Shown here: positions 35,073-44,300 of the stretch, piece after piece | Numbering within the stretch: the stretch's first letter is position 1 | Layout of the letters: each line of letters starts with the position of its first letter | DNA from: Solimonas sp040066175 | GTDB taxonomy: Bacteria > Pseudomonadota > Gammaproteobacteria > Nevskiales > Nevskiaceae | Assembly (NCBI RefSeq): GCF_040066175.1 | Contig: NZ_JBEAAM010000011.1 | Coordinates: 1-64,000, forward strand | DNA: 64,000 nt | Reading direction: 5' to 3' | Translations under genes and position numbers: made by a program | The notes under the pieces: generated by a model | The model's input: only the letters and a program-made list of their open reading frames with translations | Database searches by the model: none | Told to the model about the DNA's origin: nothing

Positions 35073-36731
35073 ATGGAGATGCGCTGCACCGATGGATTGC
35101 TGATCGCCGCCGCCGTCGCCCTGGCAATGGCGGTGCCCGGCGTCGCGTACGCGGATCTGTCCGCGGAGGTGCGGGCGCTGCACGAGGAGGTCGCCGCGCT
35201 GACGTTGACGGAAGATGTACAGATCTACGTCGGTGCTGCGGCCGGTCCGCTGCTGCTGCGACGTGTGCAGGTGCAGATCGACGAGCAGCCGCCGTTCGAC
35301 TACGAGTACAGCAGCTTCGAGTCGGCGGCCCTGCAGCGCGGCGGCCTGCACCGTCTGCACGCCGGCGCGCTGGCACCCGGAGTGCACCGCTTGCGTGCAC
35401 AGTTCATCGCCCGTCGTGCCGATGCAGGACCGCTGACGCCGCGCGTCGAGCTGCGTCTCGACCAGGCGTTCGAGATGGGCGCGCAAGCCCTGTCGCTACA
35501 GCTGACGCTGGCGCACACGGGCGGTTGGCGCGACCGGGCGCTGCTCAACCTCGCGCAGTCGCAACCGCCCGATGCCGCGCAGGTGCGACGGGCCGCGCGC
35601 TACGCCATCGATGCCCGGGAGGCCTGGGTCGCAGCGGTCGCGGATGCGCCGTCGGGCCTGCCGTCGCCGGACGTGTCGGGCGCCGCCGCGATCGTGCGCT
35701 ACAACGAGGCCGTGACGATGCTGCGCGAGGGACGGCGCGATACCGGCATCGCCGCGCTGACACAGATCGCCGGCGGCGAGGCACCGGACGCGGACGCGCT
35801 GCGCGTGCGCGACCTCGCGAATCTCACGCTCGGTCATCAGCTGTTGCGTGAACGCCGCAATGCCGAGGCGGCCGAAGCCTTGCGCCGCGTGCGCAGCCCG
35901 GGTCCGTATGGCAATGCCGCGCTGCTGGCACTGGGATGGTCCCGGCTGCTGCCGCAAGCGCGCACGACCGGCGATGACGATCCGGCCGGCGCGGCGGCGA
36001 CGGGCATGGCGTGGCCGCTGGACGCGGCCGACACGCCGGCGCTGCGGCGGCGCATGCCGTTCCGCTACAACGCTGCGGTCGCTGCCGGCGAGCGCGAGCG
36101 CGATCTGCGTGTGGCGCTGGTGCCGTGGAACGAGCTCAGCGGCGGCGATCCCTTCGATCCAGTCGTCCAGGAAGGCATGCTCGTCGTCGCCTACGCGCTG
36201 CAGCACCTGGGTGCGCAGGAACAGGCGCAGCGCCACTATCTGCGGTCGATCGAACGCCTGCAGCAGACCGGCGCGCGGCTCGACGACGCGCTGGCGCAGG
36301 CACGCGACGGCCGTCTGCTCGCGCTGGTCGATGCGCAGACTGCCGACGGCTGGCGCCGCTGGCTCGCCGACCTGCCCTACGACGACGCCACCGCCTACGT
36401 GCGCATCCTCGCTGGCGATGCGGCGGTCGTCGATGCGCTGGAAGCGCGCCGGCCGCTGCGCTTCCAGCGCGACCTGCTCGCGCAGGACGCGCAGGCACTG
36501 GCGACGGTTGCGGATTCGCAGGACCTGCGCACGCGCGTCGAACTCGTCGCCCGACATGTCAAGGCGGCGCTCGATGCGGCCGATGCGCGAGTGGTCGAAG
36601 CGGCGAGCGCCGCTTTGCAGGCGCGCGCGAAGATCACGCGTGGCTACCTGGCGGAAGCGCGCTTCGCCCTTGCGCGACTGCACGACCCTGTACCGCGTGC
36701 CGCTCAGCAGCTGGCCGGAGCCGCGCCATGA
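35073..36731 (+). CDS. Exported repeat protein, first gene of the TPR operon
   Basis: A 552-aa protein of no family I can name. A signal peptide (LLIAAAVALAMAVPGVAYA) is followed by a predicted coiled-coil start (DLSAEVRALHEEVAAL), a beta-rich region with a FDYEYSSFE segment, and a long alpha-helical repeat region (about 190-540) resembling degenerate TPRs (ADALRVRDLANLTLGHQLLRERRNAEAAEALRRV; VVAYALQHLGAQEQAQRHYLRSIERL). It probably stays in the periplasm or binds an outer-membrane partner. The next gene's ATG overlaps its stop. The start is uncertain between ATG 35073 and 35079. Preceded by a complete sigma-54/ANTAR leader. Confidence 0.7.
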   Translation: MEMRCTDGLLIAAAVALAMAVPGVAYADLSAEVRALHEEVAALTLTEDVQIYVGAAAGPLLLRRVQVQIDEQPPFDYEYSSFESAALQRGGLHRLHAGALAPGVHRLRAQFIARRADAGPLTPRVELRLDQAFEMGAQALSLQLTLAHTGGWRDRALLNLAQSQPPDAAQVRRAARYAIDAREAWVAAVADAPSGLPSPDVSGAAAIVRYNEAVTMLREGRRDTGIAALTQIAGGEAPDADALRVRDLANLTLGHQLLRERRNAEAAEALRRVRSPGPYGNAALLALGWSRLLPQARTTGDDDPAGAAATGMAWPLDAADTPALRRRMPFRYNAAVAAGERERDLRVALVPWNELSGGDPFDPVVQEGMLVVAYALQHLGAQEQAQRHYLRSIERLQQTGARLDDALAQARDGRLLALVDAQTADGWRRWLADLPYDDATAYVRILAGDAAVVDALEARRPLRFQRDLLAQDAQALATVADSQDLRTRVELVARHVKAALDAADARVVEAASAALQARAKITRGYLAEARFALARLHDPVPRAAQQLAGAAP

Positions 36732-39541
36732 AGTCGCTACGTCTGCTGCTCGTGCCGGTCCTGGTGCTGTCCGGCTGCGAGTCGATGGGCCCGAGGAATC
36801 CACTGGCCCGCACGCCACCGACCACGGTCGGCGACATCGCGCGCCAGGAGGATGCCGGTCGCAGCTGGATCATGCGCCAGCTGCTCGCGCCGTCGCCGAG
36901 CACGCTGCGCGTCGAAGGCGCGACGGTCGTCACCGCCGACCCGCGCGTCGCCATCGGGCAGTACGAGGCGATGATCGATCTGGACGGCGATCCGCGCCTG
37001 CACGCCGAAGCGCTGCGCCGCGCCGCGGACCTGCGCCTGCAGCGCGCCGAAGCGGGCGACGGCGAGGACGGCGACGTCGAGATCGCCATCGCGCATTACC
37101 GTCGTATCCTCGCCGACCATCCCGGTTACGCCGCGAGCGACCGCGTGCTCTACCAGCTGGCGCGCGCGCAGCAGCTGCAGGGCGACGAGGCGCAGGCCAC
37201 GGCTTCGCTGCGCATGCTCGGCGAGCGTCACGCGGACTCGGTGCGCAGCGTCGAAGCGCGCTTCCGCGCCGCCGAGCTGTTGTTCCAGCAGCGCGACTAC
37301 GCCGCCGCCGCACAGGAATACCGTGCCGTCCTCGAGCGCGGCGCCGCGAGCCGCTATGCCGAACCCGCGCAGTACAAGTACGCCTGGGCGCTGTTCCAGC
37401 AGCACCAGTACGCGCAGGCGCTGCCGGTGCTGCTGACGATTCTCGATCGCGCGCTGCCGCGCGGTGAGCTGGCCGATCCGGCTGCCGCGCTCGCCCGCGT
37501 GCCCGCGGCAAGCGCCGACATCGCCAGCGAGAGCCTGCGCATCGCCGGCCTGTCCTTCGCGGCGCTCGGCGGCGGCGGCGCCATCGCCGAGCAGCTCGCG
37601 CAGCCGGACAGTCCGCAGCGCCTCGATGCGCTGCTGCACGCGGCGCTGGCGGAGCAGATGATGGCGCGTCAGCGCTACAGCGATGCGGCCCAGACCTGGG
37701 CCGCGTTCATCGCGCGCCATCCACGGCACGCGCTGGCGCCGCCGTTCCAGGCGCACATCATCGAAGCCTGGCGCGCGGGCGGCTTCGCGGACCTCGCGCG
37801 CGCGGCGCAGCAGGATTACGTCGAGCGCTACGCCGCTGATGCAGCCTACTGGAACGGCCGCACGCCGGATGCCGGCGTCGTCGAGACGGTGCGCATGCAC
37901 CTCGACACGCTCGCGCGCTTTCACCATGCGCGCGCGCAGCGCGGCGCCGAAGGCAGCATCGGCGACTACCTGCGCGCCGCGCACTGGTACGCGCGCCGGC
38001 TCGCGCTGTATCCGGACGATCCGCAGCGCGCGGCCACGCATCTGCTCTACGCGGAGGCCCTGCTCGACGGCGGCCGCGTCGCCGACGCGGCGCGTGAGTT
38101 CGAGGCCGTCGCCTACGACGAGAACACGCCGGACGCAGACGCCGCGCACGCCGCCGTGCTCGCCTACCGCCGCCTCGGCGATACGGAACCGGCGCGGCGC
38201 GCGCGCATCGACGCCGGCCTGCGCCTGGCCGAGCGCTTTCCGCGGCATCCGCAGCGCGGCGCGGTGCTCGCCGCCAGCGCCGCGGATCTGCTCGACCTCG
38301 GTGAGGCGCCGCGCGCGATCGAGGTCGCGCAGCGCGCGCTCGACGCGCAGCCGGCGCCGGCGGATCGGCGCATCGCGCTGTCGGTGCTCGCCGATGCGCA
38401 CTACGCGCGCGCCGAGTACGCACCGGCCGAACAGGCCTATGCCGCGCTGCTCGCGCTGATGCCGGCGGACGGTTCCGGCGCGCAGACCCCGGTCGTCGAA
38501 CGGCTCGCCGCATCGATCTACCGCCAGGGCGAGGTGCTGCGCACCGCCGGCGACGCGCAGGGCGCGGCACGGCAGTTCCTGCGCGTGGGCGCCGTCGCGC
38601 CGCAGTCCGCCATCCGCGCGGCCGCCGACTACGATGCCGCCGCCGCGCTGATCGGTCTGCGCGACTGGGCGGCGGCGACGCCGGTGCTGGAGGCGTTCCG
38701 GGCGCGCTTCCCGGACCACGCCCTGATCGCCGCCGTGGACCGCAAGCTCGCCGTCGCCTACGACGAGCAGGACCAGCCCGCCGCTGCCGCGGCGACCTAT
38801 GCACGCATCGCCTCGCGCCCCGGCGAGGACGCGGACGCGCGCCGTGCCGCGGCCTGGCGCGCAGCGCAGCGCTATGACCGCGCGCGGCTGTGGGCGCAGG
38901 CGGAGCGGGCCTACGAACAGTACGTGCGCGACTATCCCGCGCCGTCCGACGCCGCGCTCGACGCGCGCGTGCGGCTGGCCGAGCTGACTGCCGGCGACCC
39001 GGTCCGCGAGCAGCGCTGGCTGCGCGAGATCGTCGCCGTGGCGCGCAGCTTGAACATCGACGCGGCGCGGGCGCGGGCCGCGAGCGCACAGCTGCGCCTG
39101 GGCCGCATCGAAGCGGAGAACGCCGCTCACATCGCGCTGGCGCTGCCGCTCGAGCGCAGCCTGCCGCGGCGCGTGGCGGCGATGCAGGCTGCGCTGGCCG
39201 CGCTCGACGCGGCCGCGGATTACGGCTTTGCCGAGACCACGAGCGCCGCGACCTGGGAGATCGCCACGCTGTACCGGGACCTGGGCTGTGCGTTGCTCGA
39301 TGTGCCGCGTCCGCGGCTGGCCAGCGAACTGGAACGCGAACAGTACGCGCTGCTGCTCGAAGAGCAGGCGTATCCCTTCGAGGAAAGCGCGATCAGGGCC
39401 CACGAGGCCAACCTCGGCCGCATCGCGCAGGGCGTGTGGAACGAATGGGTGCAGCGCAGCGCCGCGGCGCTGACCGAACTGGCGCCGGCCCGCTACGGCA
39501 AGCATGAACGACGGGAGACCCGCTATGACATCCCCGGCTGA
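36728..39541 (+). CDS. Large TPR lipoprotein
   Basis: A 937-aa lipoprotein. The lipobox LVLSGCES at residues 13-20 fixes the mature end at Cys17. The rest is a chain of helical hairpins with TPR spacing, clear in IAIAHYRRILADHPGYAASDRVLYQLARA, AAAQEYRAVLERG, DLARAAQQDYVERY and LWAQAERAYEQYVRDYP. Proteins of this design act as scaffolds or assembly chaperones at the inner face of the outer membrane; the partner is unknown. The ATG overlaps the preceding stop, and the following gene starts inside its 3' end. Confidence 0.78.
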   Translation: MKSLRLLLVPVLVLSGCESMGPRNPLARTPPTTVGDIARQEDAGRSWIMRQLLAPSPSTLRVEGATVVTADPRVAIGQYEAMIDLDGDPRLHAEALRRAADLRLQRAEAGDGEDGDVEIAIAHYRRILADHPGYAASDRVLYQLARAQQLQGDEAQATASLRMLGERHADSVRSVEARFRAAELLFQQRDYAAAAQEYRAVLERGAASRYAEPAQYKYAWALFQQHQYAQALPVLLTILDRALPRGELADPAAALARVPAASADIASESLRIAGLSFAALGGGGAIAEQLAQPDSPQRLDALLHAALAEQMMARQRYSDAAQTWAAFIARHPRHALAPPFQAHIIEAWRAGGFADLARAAQQDYVERYAADAAYWNGRTPDAGVVETVRMHLDTLARFHHARAQRGAEGSIGDYLRAAHWYARRLALYPDDPQRAATHLLYAEALLDGGRVADAAREFEAVAYDENTPDADAAHAAVLAYRRLGDTEPARRARIDAGLRLAERFPRHPQRGAVLAASAADLLDLGEAPRAIEVAQRALDAQPAPADRRIALSVLADAHYARAEYAPAEQAYAALLALMPADGSGAQTPVVERLAASIYRQGEVLRTAGDAQGAARQFLRVGAVAPQSAIRAAADYDAAAALIGLRDWAAATPVLEAFRARFPDHALIAAVDRKLAVAYDEQDQPAAAAATYARIASRPGEDADARRAAAWRAAQRYDRARLWAQAERAYEQYVRDYPAPSDAALDARVRLAELTAGDPVREQRWLREIVAVARSLNIDAARARAASAQLRLGRIEAENAAHIALALPLERSLPRRVAAMQAALAALDAAADYGFAETTSAATWEIATLYRDLGCALLDVPRPRLASELEREQYALLLEEQAYPFEESAIRAHEANLGRIAQGVWNEWVQRSAAALTELAPARYGKHERRETRYDIPG

Positions 39542-40187
39542 CCTGCGCGGCGTGCGCGCCGGGGCCGCGCTACTGCTGGCGTCCGTGCTGGCTGCGTGCG
39601 TCGGCGCGCCGGCACCGCGCTCCTCGGCAGCGCTGCGTGCCGCCGCGCCCGCCCTGCCGCCGCCAGCGGCCGCCGCACGGGCCGCGATCCCGGCCGATGC
39701 CGACCGCCGTTTCAAGGCGGCGCTGGCGCTGATGCAGGCGCAGCAGCCCGAGGACGCGGTGCAAGCCTTCGCCGCGCTCGCGCGGGATTTCCCGGCGCTG
39801 TCCGGTGCGCTGACCAACCTCGGGATACTGCACGCGCAGGCCCGCGACCGCGACGCCGCGCTGCGGTCCTTCGCGAGTGCCGTCGAGGCCAATCCCGGCA
39901 ACGCGGTGGCGCTCAACTGGCTCGGCGTGCTGTACCGCGAGAGCGGCGACTACGCGCGTGCCGAGCAGGCCTACCGGCGCGCACTCGCCGTGCAGCCCGG
40001 CTATGCCGATGCGCAGCTCAACCTCGGCATCCTCTACGAGCTCTACCTGCGCCGGCCGCAGGACGCGATCGCCGCCTACCGCGGCTACCGCGCGGCCGGC
40101 GGGCCCGATCTGATCGTCGAAGCCTGGATCCGCGAACTGGAAGCGCGGCACGGCATCGAGACCGCGCACAGCGGGGCAACGCCATGA
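39525..40187 (+). CDS. Small TPR lipoprotein
   Basis: A 220-aa lipoprotein (lipobox VLAACVGA) with three to four canonical TPRs from about residue 60: FKAALALMQAQQPEDAVQAFAAL, LSGALTNLGILHAQARDRDAALRSF, AVALNWLGVLYRESGDYARAEQAY and ADAQLNLGILYELYLRRPQDA. A GGGAG eight bases before ATG 39525 supports that start, although an earlier in-frame ATG exists at 39504. It overlaps the large lipoprotein gene by 17 bases. Likely a partner or pilotin-like helper of the larger TPR proteins. Confidence 0.8.
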   Translation: MTSPADLRGVRAGAALLLASVLAACVGAPAPRSSAALRAAAPALPPPAAAARAAIPADADRRFKAALALMQAQQPEDAVQAFAALARDFPALSGALTNLGILHAQARDRDAALRSFASAVEANPGNAVALNWLGVLYRESGDYARAEQAYRRALAVQPGYADAQLNLGILYELYLRRPQDAIAAYRGYRAAGGPDLIVEAWIRELEARHGIETAHSGATP

Positions 40188-40471
40188 CCCGCCAGGTTCT
40201 TGCACTGGCGCTGCTCGCCGCCGCGTTGCCCGTGGCCGGCACGGCGCCCGCCGCGGATGCCGAAGGCACGACCATCGTCGGCGAGCGCGAGGCCGCCGTC
40301 GGCCTGTATCTCGCGCCCTGGCAGGGCGAGACCGCCTCGGACGTCGATCGTCCGCCGGCGCTCCACGACGTGCCGCCGCAGTCGATCGACCCGCAACGCT
40401 TCCGCCGGCTCGCCGACTACGACGAGGCGATCCGCGACTACCGCCGTGAACGGCTGTTCCGCAGCCGTTGA
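40184..40471 (+). CDS. Small exported protein, last gene of the TPR operon
   Basis: A 95-aa protein with a signal peptide (QVLALALLAAALPVAGTAPAADA). The mature 70 residues include GTTIVGEREAAVGLYLAPW and a charged C-terminus DYDEAIRDYRRERLFRSR. No family recognised. Its ATG overlaps the previous stop (ATGA). Its position after three repeat proteins suggests a small subunit or a regulator of the complex. It has no stop-proximal terminator; an R1 repeat begins 34 bases downstream. Confidence 0.65.
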   Translation: MTRQVLALALLAAALPVAGTAPAADAEGTTIVGEREAAVGLYLAPWQGETASDVDRPPALHDVPPQSIDPQRFRRLADYDEAIRDYRRERLFRSR

Positions 40472-40504
40472 CGCGGCGATCTCAGACAAGGCCTCCACTG
40501 TCCC

Positions 40505-40583
40505 CGTCATGCCCGCGAAAGCGGGCATCCAGTGTTTGTGCGCTTCCGGGGCTTCTGGATTCCCGCCCGCGCGGGAACGACGC
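40505..40583. repeat. Dispersed palindromic repeat, family R1 (copy 4)
   Basis: TCATGCCCGCGAAAGCGGGCA and TTCCCGCCCGCGCGGGAACGA in the paired layout. It lies between convergent ends of the TPR operon and the glycosyltransferase gene. Confidence 0.9.
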
Positions 40584-40597
40584 GTGAAGGGGCGCCC

Positions 40598-41725
40598 CTA
40601 CGCGCTGCGCGTAACGATCCGGCGTGCGACGGGGGCGCGGCGCGCAGGCTTGCGACGCTGCACCAAGTCCCCGATGTAGCGATGCAAGACCTCGACCGCC
40701 TCGGCGCGGCCGTCGCGCGCGTGCTCGGCCATGTTCGACGTGTACCAGGCGTGGTTGCCGAGGAAGCGGTCGATGTCGCTGGGCGTCAGCGACTTCCGTT
40801 CGGCGCGCATGCCCACGCCCATGCGCTCGATCATGAAGCCGTTGAGACGCTGCTCGAAGGCATCCTCGGGCAGCGCCAGCACCGGCTTGCCGAAGTGGAT
40901 CGCCTCGCCGATCAGCTGGTTGCCGGCGGTGGACAGCACCGCGCGGCAGCCGGCGAGATCGCGCACGAAGCCATCGACGCTGGGCGCGCGGAAGTCGAGG
41001 TTGTCGTCGAGGCCGCGCAGCTGCGTGCCGTACACGACGACCTTGCAGTCGAGCAGGCGCAGCGCGCGGTCGATGTGTGGCAGGTACTGGTGCTCGCCCT
41101 TGTTGAAGTAGGCGAGCAGGTAGTCGCCCGCGGACGGCTGCGCGCGCAGCACCTCGTCGCGCAGCATCGGGCCGACGATCTGCACCTGTGGATAGGCCGG
41201 CTCGGCCGGGTAGAAGCTGGAGACGAGGATGCGCTCGGGGACGCCCATCAGCGTGCGGTAGCCCCAGGCGTCACGCATGCCGAGCAGCCACAGGTCCGGG
41301 GGAAAGTGCGGCTTGCAGTAGGCGATGATGCCGACGTGGTCGAAGCTGATGCGCGGAATGCCCAGCTTCTGCGCGACGCGATGCGTCCAGGCTTCCGAGT
41401 CCGAGATCACCAGCTGGATGCCGCGCTCGCGGAACGCGCGTTCGACCTGCGCCTGGCCGGCGCCGCCGAACAGCAGGTCGCTCATCGGCTCGAAGTTGCG
41501 CGTGACCGTGCGCGTGAACGAATGCCGGCCGGTGTCGTTGTACTGGTAGCCGATGGTCGGGATCTTCACCGTCGGGAAGCGCGGCGCGAGCACCTCGTAG
41601 GCGTCCGCGCCGGCGAACACGGTGACTTCGTGCTCGGCCATCAGCGCCGGCAGCACCGACATCGTCCGCATCGCGTGGCCGCGACCGTAGCCCATCACGC
41701 CGTAGGCGATTCGCATGATCCGCAT
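40598..41725 (-). CDS. MJ1255-type glycosyltransferase (UDP-glycosyltransferase fold)
   Basis: A 375-aa GT-B protein. The N-terminal MRIAYGVMGYGRGHAMRT has the glycine-rich loop and an early His as in MurG/GT28-like enzymes, and the C-terminal half shows the donor-binding pattern CRAVLSTAGNQLIGEAIHFGKPVLALPEDAFEQRLNG. It is probably cytosolic and moves a sugar to a lipid or glycan, but no specific pathway is indicated. Start at 41725 (an ATG at 41716 is equally possible). The tail is basic (VQRRKPARRAPVARR), which could attach it to the membrane. Confidence 0.75.
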   Translation of the reverse strand: MRIMRIAYGVMGYGRGHAMRTMSVLPALMAEHEVTVFAGADAYEVLAPRFPTVKIPTIGYQYNDTGRHSFTRTVTRNFEPMSDLLFGGAGQAQVERAFRERGIQLVISDSEAWTHRVAQKLGIPRISFDHVGIIAYCKPHFPPDLWLLGMRDAWGYRTLMGVPERILVSSFYPAEPAYPQVQIVGPMLRDEVLRAQPSAGDYLLAYFNKGEHQYLPHIDRALRLLDCKVVVYGTQLRGLDDNLDFRAPSVDGFVRDLAGCRAVLSTAGNQLIGEAIHFGKPVLALPEDAFEQRLNGFMIERMGVGMRAERKSLTPSDIDRFLGNHAWYTSNMAEHARDGRAEAVEVLHRYIGDLVQRRKPARRAPVARRIVTRSA

Positions 41726-41953
41726 CTGCTGTGCATACGGCCGCAACGGTAGGGCGGCTGCATGATGGAAGCATGACGCGGGCATGGCGGGACGGTGACG
41801 GGCTGCCGTGCAGACTTGTCATTGTCGAATTCCGGCGGTTTCGTTCGACGACTTGTCGATCGGTTGCTGCGCAGGCGAGATTAGTGCCGCGTCAGAGCCT
41901 GCTGCGCCGGGTCAAGGGAACGCTGATGCTTCGATCAAGATGGGAGCGCGACG

Positions 41954-42439
41954 ATGAACAAGAACACGATTTGCCTGTGGTACGACCGCGATGCGGAGGC
42001 GGCCGCACACTTCTATGCGCGGACGTTTCCTGACAGCAGCGTCGGCCGGGTCTGCCGGGCGCCATCCGACTTCCCCGGCGGGAAGGCGGGCCAGGTGCTG
42101 ACGGTCGAGTTTACGGTCTGTGGCGTGCCGTGCCTCGGCCTCAACGGCGGCAATGTCTTTCAGCATAACGAGGCTTTTTCGTTTCAGATCGCCACGGACG
42201 ACCAGGAGGAAACCGATCGTTACTGGAACGCGATCGTCGAGAACGGTGGGTCGGAGAGCGAGTGCGGCTGGTGCAAGGACAAATGGGGGCTGTCGTGGCA
42301 AATCACCCCTCGGGTCTTGACCGAGGCGATCAACGCTGGGGGTGAAATCGCCCGCCGCGCATTCGCGGCGATGATGGAGATGCGCAAGATCGACGTCGCG
42401 AGGATCGAGGCGGCGGTGCGCGGAGGATCTTCGTGCTAG
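41954..42439 (+). CDS. VOC family protein (PhnB-like)
   Basis: A 161-aa protein of the glyoxalase/VOC superfamily, 3-demethylubiquinone-methyltransferase-like branch. It has NTICLWYDRDAEAAAHFYARTFPDS, then VLTVEFTVCGVPCLGLNGG, QIATDDQEETDRYWNAI and GWCKDKWGLSWQITPRVL, all family marks. Metal-dependent chemistry is usual in the superfamily, but the substrate is unknown. No signal peptide; apbE follows after 34 bases, perhaps by chance. Confidence 0.82.
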   Translation: MNKNTICLWYDRDAEAAAHFYARTFPDSSVGRVCRAPSDFPGGKAGQVLTVEFTVCGVPCLGLNGGNVFQHNEAFSFQIATDDQEETDRYWNAIVENGGSESECGWCKDKWGLSWQITPRVLTEAINAGGEIARRAFAAMMEMRKIDVARIEAAVRGGSSC

Positions 42440-42473
42440 GGTCGGGCCGGGTCGGCGTGCAGGCGTCGCTCGC

Positions 42474-43382
42474 ATGATCCACACCTCCGCCGTGCCGCCA
42501 TACACGCACCGCTTCCGCGCGCTCGGCGGGCCGTGCGCGGTGCAGATCTACGCGAGCGACGCGGCGGCGGTTTGCGCTAAGGCCGAGGCCGAGGCCTTGC
42601 GCATCGAGGCCAAGTACTCGCGCTATCGCGACGACAGCATCGTCGCCCACATCAATGCCGCGGCGGGCAGCGGCCTGCCCGTCGAGGTCGATGACGAGAC
42701 CGCGGCGCTGCTCGACTACGCGGCGATCGCGCACGCGCAGAGCGGCGGATTGTTCGACATCACCTCCGGCGTGCTGCGCCGCGCCTGGGATTTCAAGTCG
42801 CGGCGTGTGCCGGCGCAGCACGAGATCGACGCGCTGCTGCCGCGGATCGGCTGGGCGCAGGTGCGCTGGGACCCGCCGCGCGTCCTGCTGCCGAAGGCGG
42901 GGATGGAGCTGGACTTCGGCGGCTTCGGCAAGGAATACGCGGTCGATCGCGTCGCCGCGCTGCTGCTCGCGCGCGGCGTGCGTCACGGCCTGGTCGATTT
43001 CGCTGGCGACATCCGCGTGCTCGGCCCGCACCCCGACGGCTCGCCCTGGCAAGTCGGCGTGCAGCACCCGCGCCGCGCCGGTGCGATCGCGACGGTGCCG
43101 CTCTCACACGGCGCGATCGCGTCGAGCGGCGACTACGAGCGCGGTTTCGAGCACGACGGCCGTCGCTACTGCCACATCCTCGACCCGCGCTGCGGCTGGC
43201 CGGTGCAGGGTCTCGCGGCGGTCAGCGTGCTCGCCGATCAGTGCCTGATCGCCGGCACCGCGTGCACGACCGCGATGCTGCTCGGCGCCGACGACGGGCC
43301 GCGCTGGCTTGCCGATCTGGGTCTGCCGCACCTGATCGTGCGCGCCGACCTGTCGCTGGGCGGGACGATCGTCAGCGCTTGA
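42474..43382 (+). CDS. apbE: FAD:protein FMN transferase ApbE
   Basis: A 302-aa ApbE. The family blocks are RFRALGGPCAVQIYA, KYSRYRDDSIVAHIN, GLFDITSGVLRRAWDF, MELDFGGFGKEYAVDRVA, LVDFAGDIRVLG, IASSGDYERGF and YCHILDPRCGWPV. It transfers FMN from FAD to a threonine in S/T-G-A-T motifs of partner proteins. There is no signal peptide, so the enzyme here looks cytosolic or membrane-proximal, although many ApbE are exported. A flavinylation motif is present in the FMN-binding protein at 32645, nine kilobases away; the two may form a pair. Confidence 0.93.
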   Translation: MIHTSAVPPYTHRFRALGGPCAVQIYASDAAAVCAKAEAEALRIEAKYSRYRDDSIVAHINAAAGSGLPVEVDDETAALLDYAAIAHAQSGGLFDITSGVLRRAWDFKSRRVPAQHEIDALLPRIGWAQVRWDPPRVLLPKAGMELDFGGFGKEYAVDRVAALLLARGVRHGLVDFAGDIRVLGPHPDGSPWQVGVQHPRRAGAIATVPLSHGAIASSGDYERGFEHDGRRYCHILDPRCGWPVQGLAAVSVLADQCLIAGTACTTAMLLGADDGPRWLADLGLPHLIVRADLSLGGTIVSA

Positions 43383-44169
43383 TCGCGCGCGTGATCAGGA
43401 AAGACTGGCGCACGCGATTGTGGGCGAAGTATTGCGCGGCGATCGCTTCCAGCTCGGCGCGAAACTGCGCGAGCTTCTGTGGCTCGCCTTCGAGCGTCTG
43501 GATCAGCTTGATGATCGGCCCTGCGGTCAGCTCCATCTGTACACGGTAATGCGCCGGGCTGAGCGCCGGAACGACCATGTCGTCGCGCGTGAACTCAATG
43601 TCGCGCACGGCGTCGCCGAGCCGTTCGCGGACGATATTGGGGTCGCCCCACTGCGGCGGCGGCGCGATGCCGGTCGGTGGCGGCAGGTACTTTCCGGTCA
43701 GCGCGAACACCCGGCCGAGCATCAGCTCCGGCGGCCAGGTCGAGAACGCGATGCGCCCGCCGGGCTTCAGGACCCGCAGCATCTCGGCGATGGCGACGGC
43801 GGGTCGCGGCGCGAACATGTGGCCGAACTGGCTGAGCACGACATCGAAGCTGGCGTCGGCGTAGGGCAGGTTCTCGACGTCCCCCTCGCGGAAGTCAATC
43901 GTCGCGCCGATCACACTGGCGTTGCGGTGCGCGTCGTCGAGCAGCACCGGTGACAGGTCGAGCCCGCTCACCGTCGCGCCGCGCCGTGCGGCGGTGACGG
44001 CGACGACGCCGGTGCCACAGGCGACGTCCAGCACGTTCTGGCCCGCGCTCACGCCGGCGAACTCGACCAGCGCCGCGGCCGGCGGCGTCGTGAAGGTGGC
44101 CAGCGGCGAGAACAGCGCCCAGCCCTCGCGCTGCATCGCCTTGAACTGCGCAAACGGATCGTTCGCCAT
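43372..44169 (-). CDS. Class I SAM-dependent methyltransferase
   Basis: A 265-aa methyltransferase with motif I VLDVACGTGVVAVTAARRG, the acidic GLDLSPVLLDDA, motif II GDVENLPYADASFDVVLSQF and LRVLKPGGRIAFSTW. It resembles UbiE/Methyltransf_11 proteins; the substrate is unknown. Its 3' end overlaps the end of apbE by 11 bases (convergent genes). Cytosolic. Confidence 0.85.
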   Translation of the reverse strand: MANDPFAQFKAMQREGWALFSPLATFTTPPAAALVEFAGVSAGQNVLDVACGTGVVAVTAARRGATVSGLDLSPVLLDDAHRNASVIGATIDFREGDVENLPYADASFDVVLSQFGHMFAPRPAVAIAEMLRVLKPGGRIAFSTWPPELMLGRVFALTGKYLPPPTGIAPPPQWGDPNIVRERLGDAVRDIEFTRDDMVVPALSPAHYRVQMELTAGPIIKLIQTLEGEPQKLAQFRAELEAIAAQYFAHNRVRQSFLITRAIKR

Positions 44170-44237
44170 GTCTCGCTCCTTGAGTGGCTGCCATGCCGCA
44201 GCCCCGCGAGTCTAAGCCTGCGCGCAGGCATCGGATC

Positions 44238-44254
44238 CATAAGCTCGACTTAAG
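44238..44254. promoter_or_regulatory. Candidate PmrA/QseB-type response-regulator box
   Basis: On the - strand CTTAAG-N5-CTTATG, fitting the YTTAAK-N5-YTTAAK direct repeat bound by PmrA/QseB-class regulators with one mismatch. It lies about 45 bases before the cytochrome operon that carries such a regulator gene at its end, so it may be autoregulatory. Confidence 0.5.
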
Positions 44255-44300
44255 ACGCACCGCCTAGATTCGCTGCCGTCACCGACGGACTGAGCACGAC

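Noticed and set aside
36737..39916. 1059-aa open frame on the - strand opposite the TPR lipoprotein
   Set aside because: No domain, biased Arg/Ala composition; the + strand shows a lipobox, TPR periodicity and translational coupling to its neighbours.
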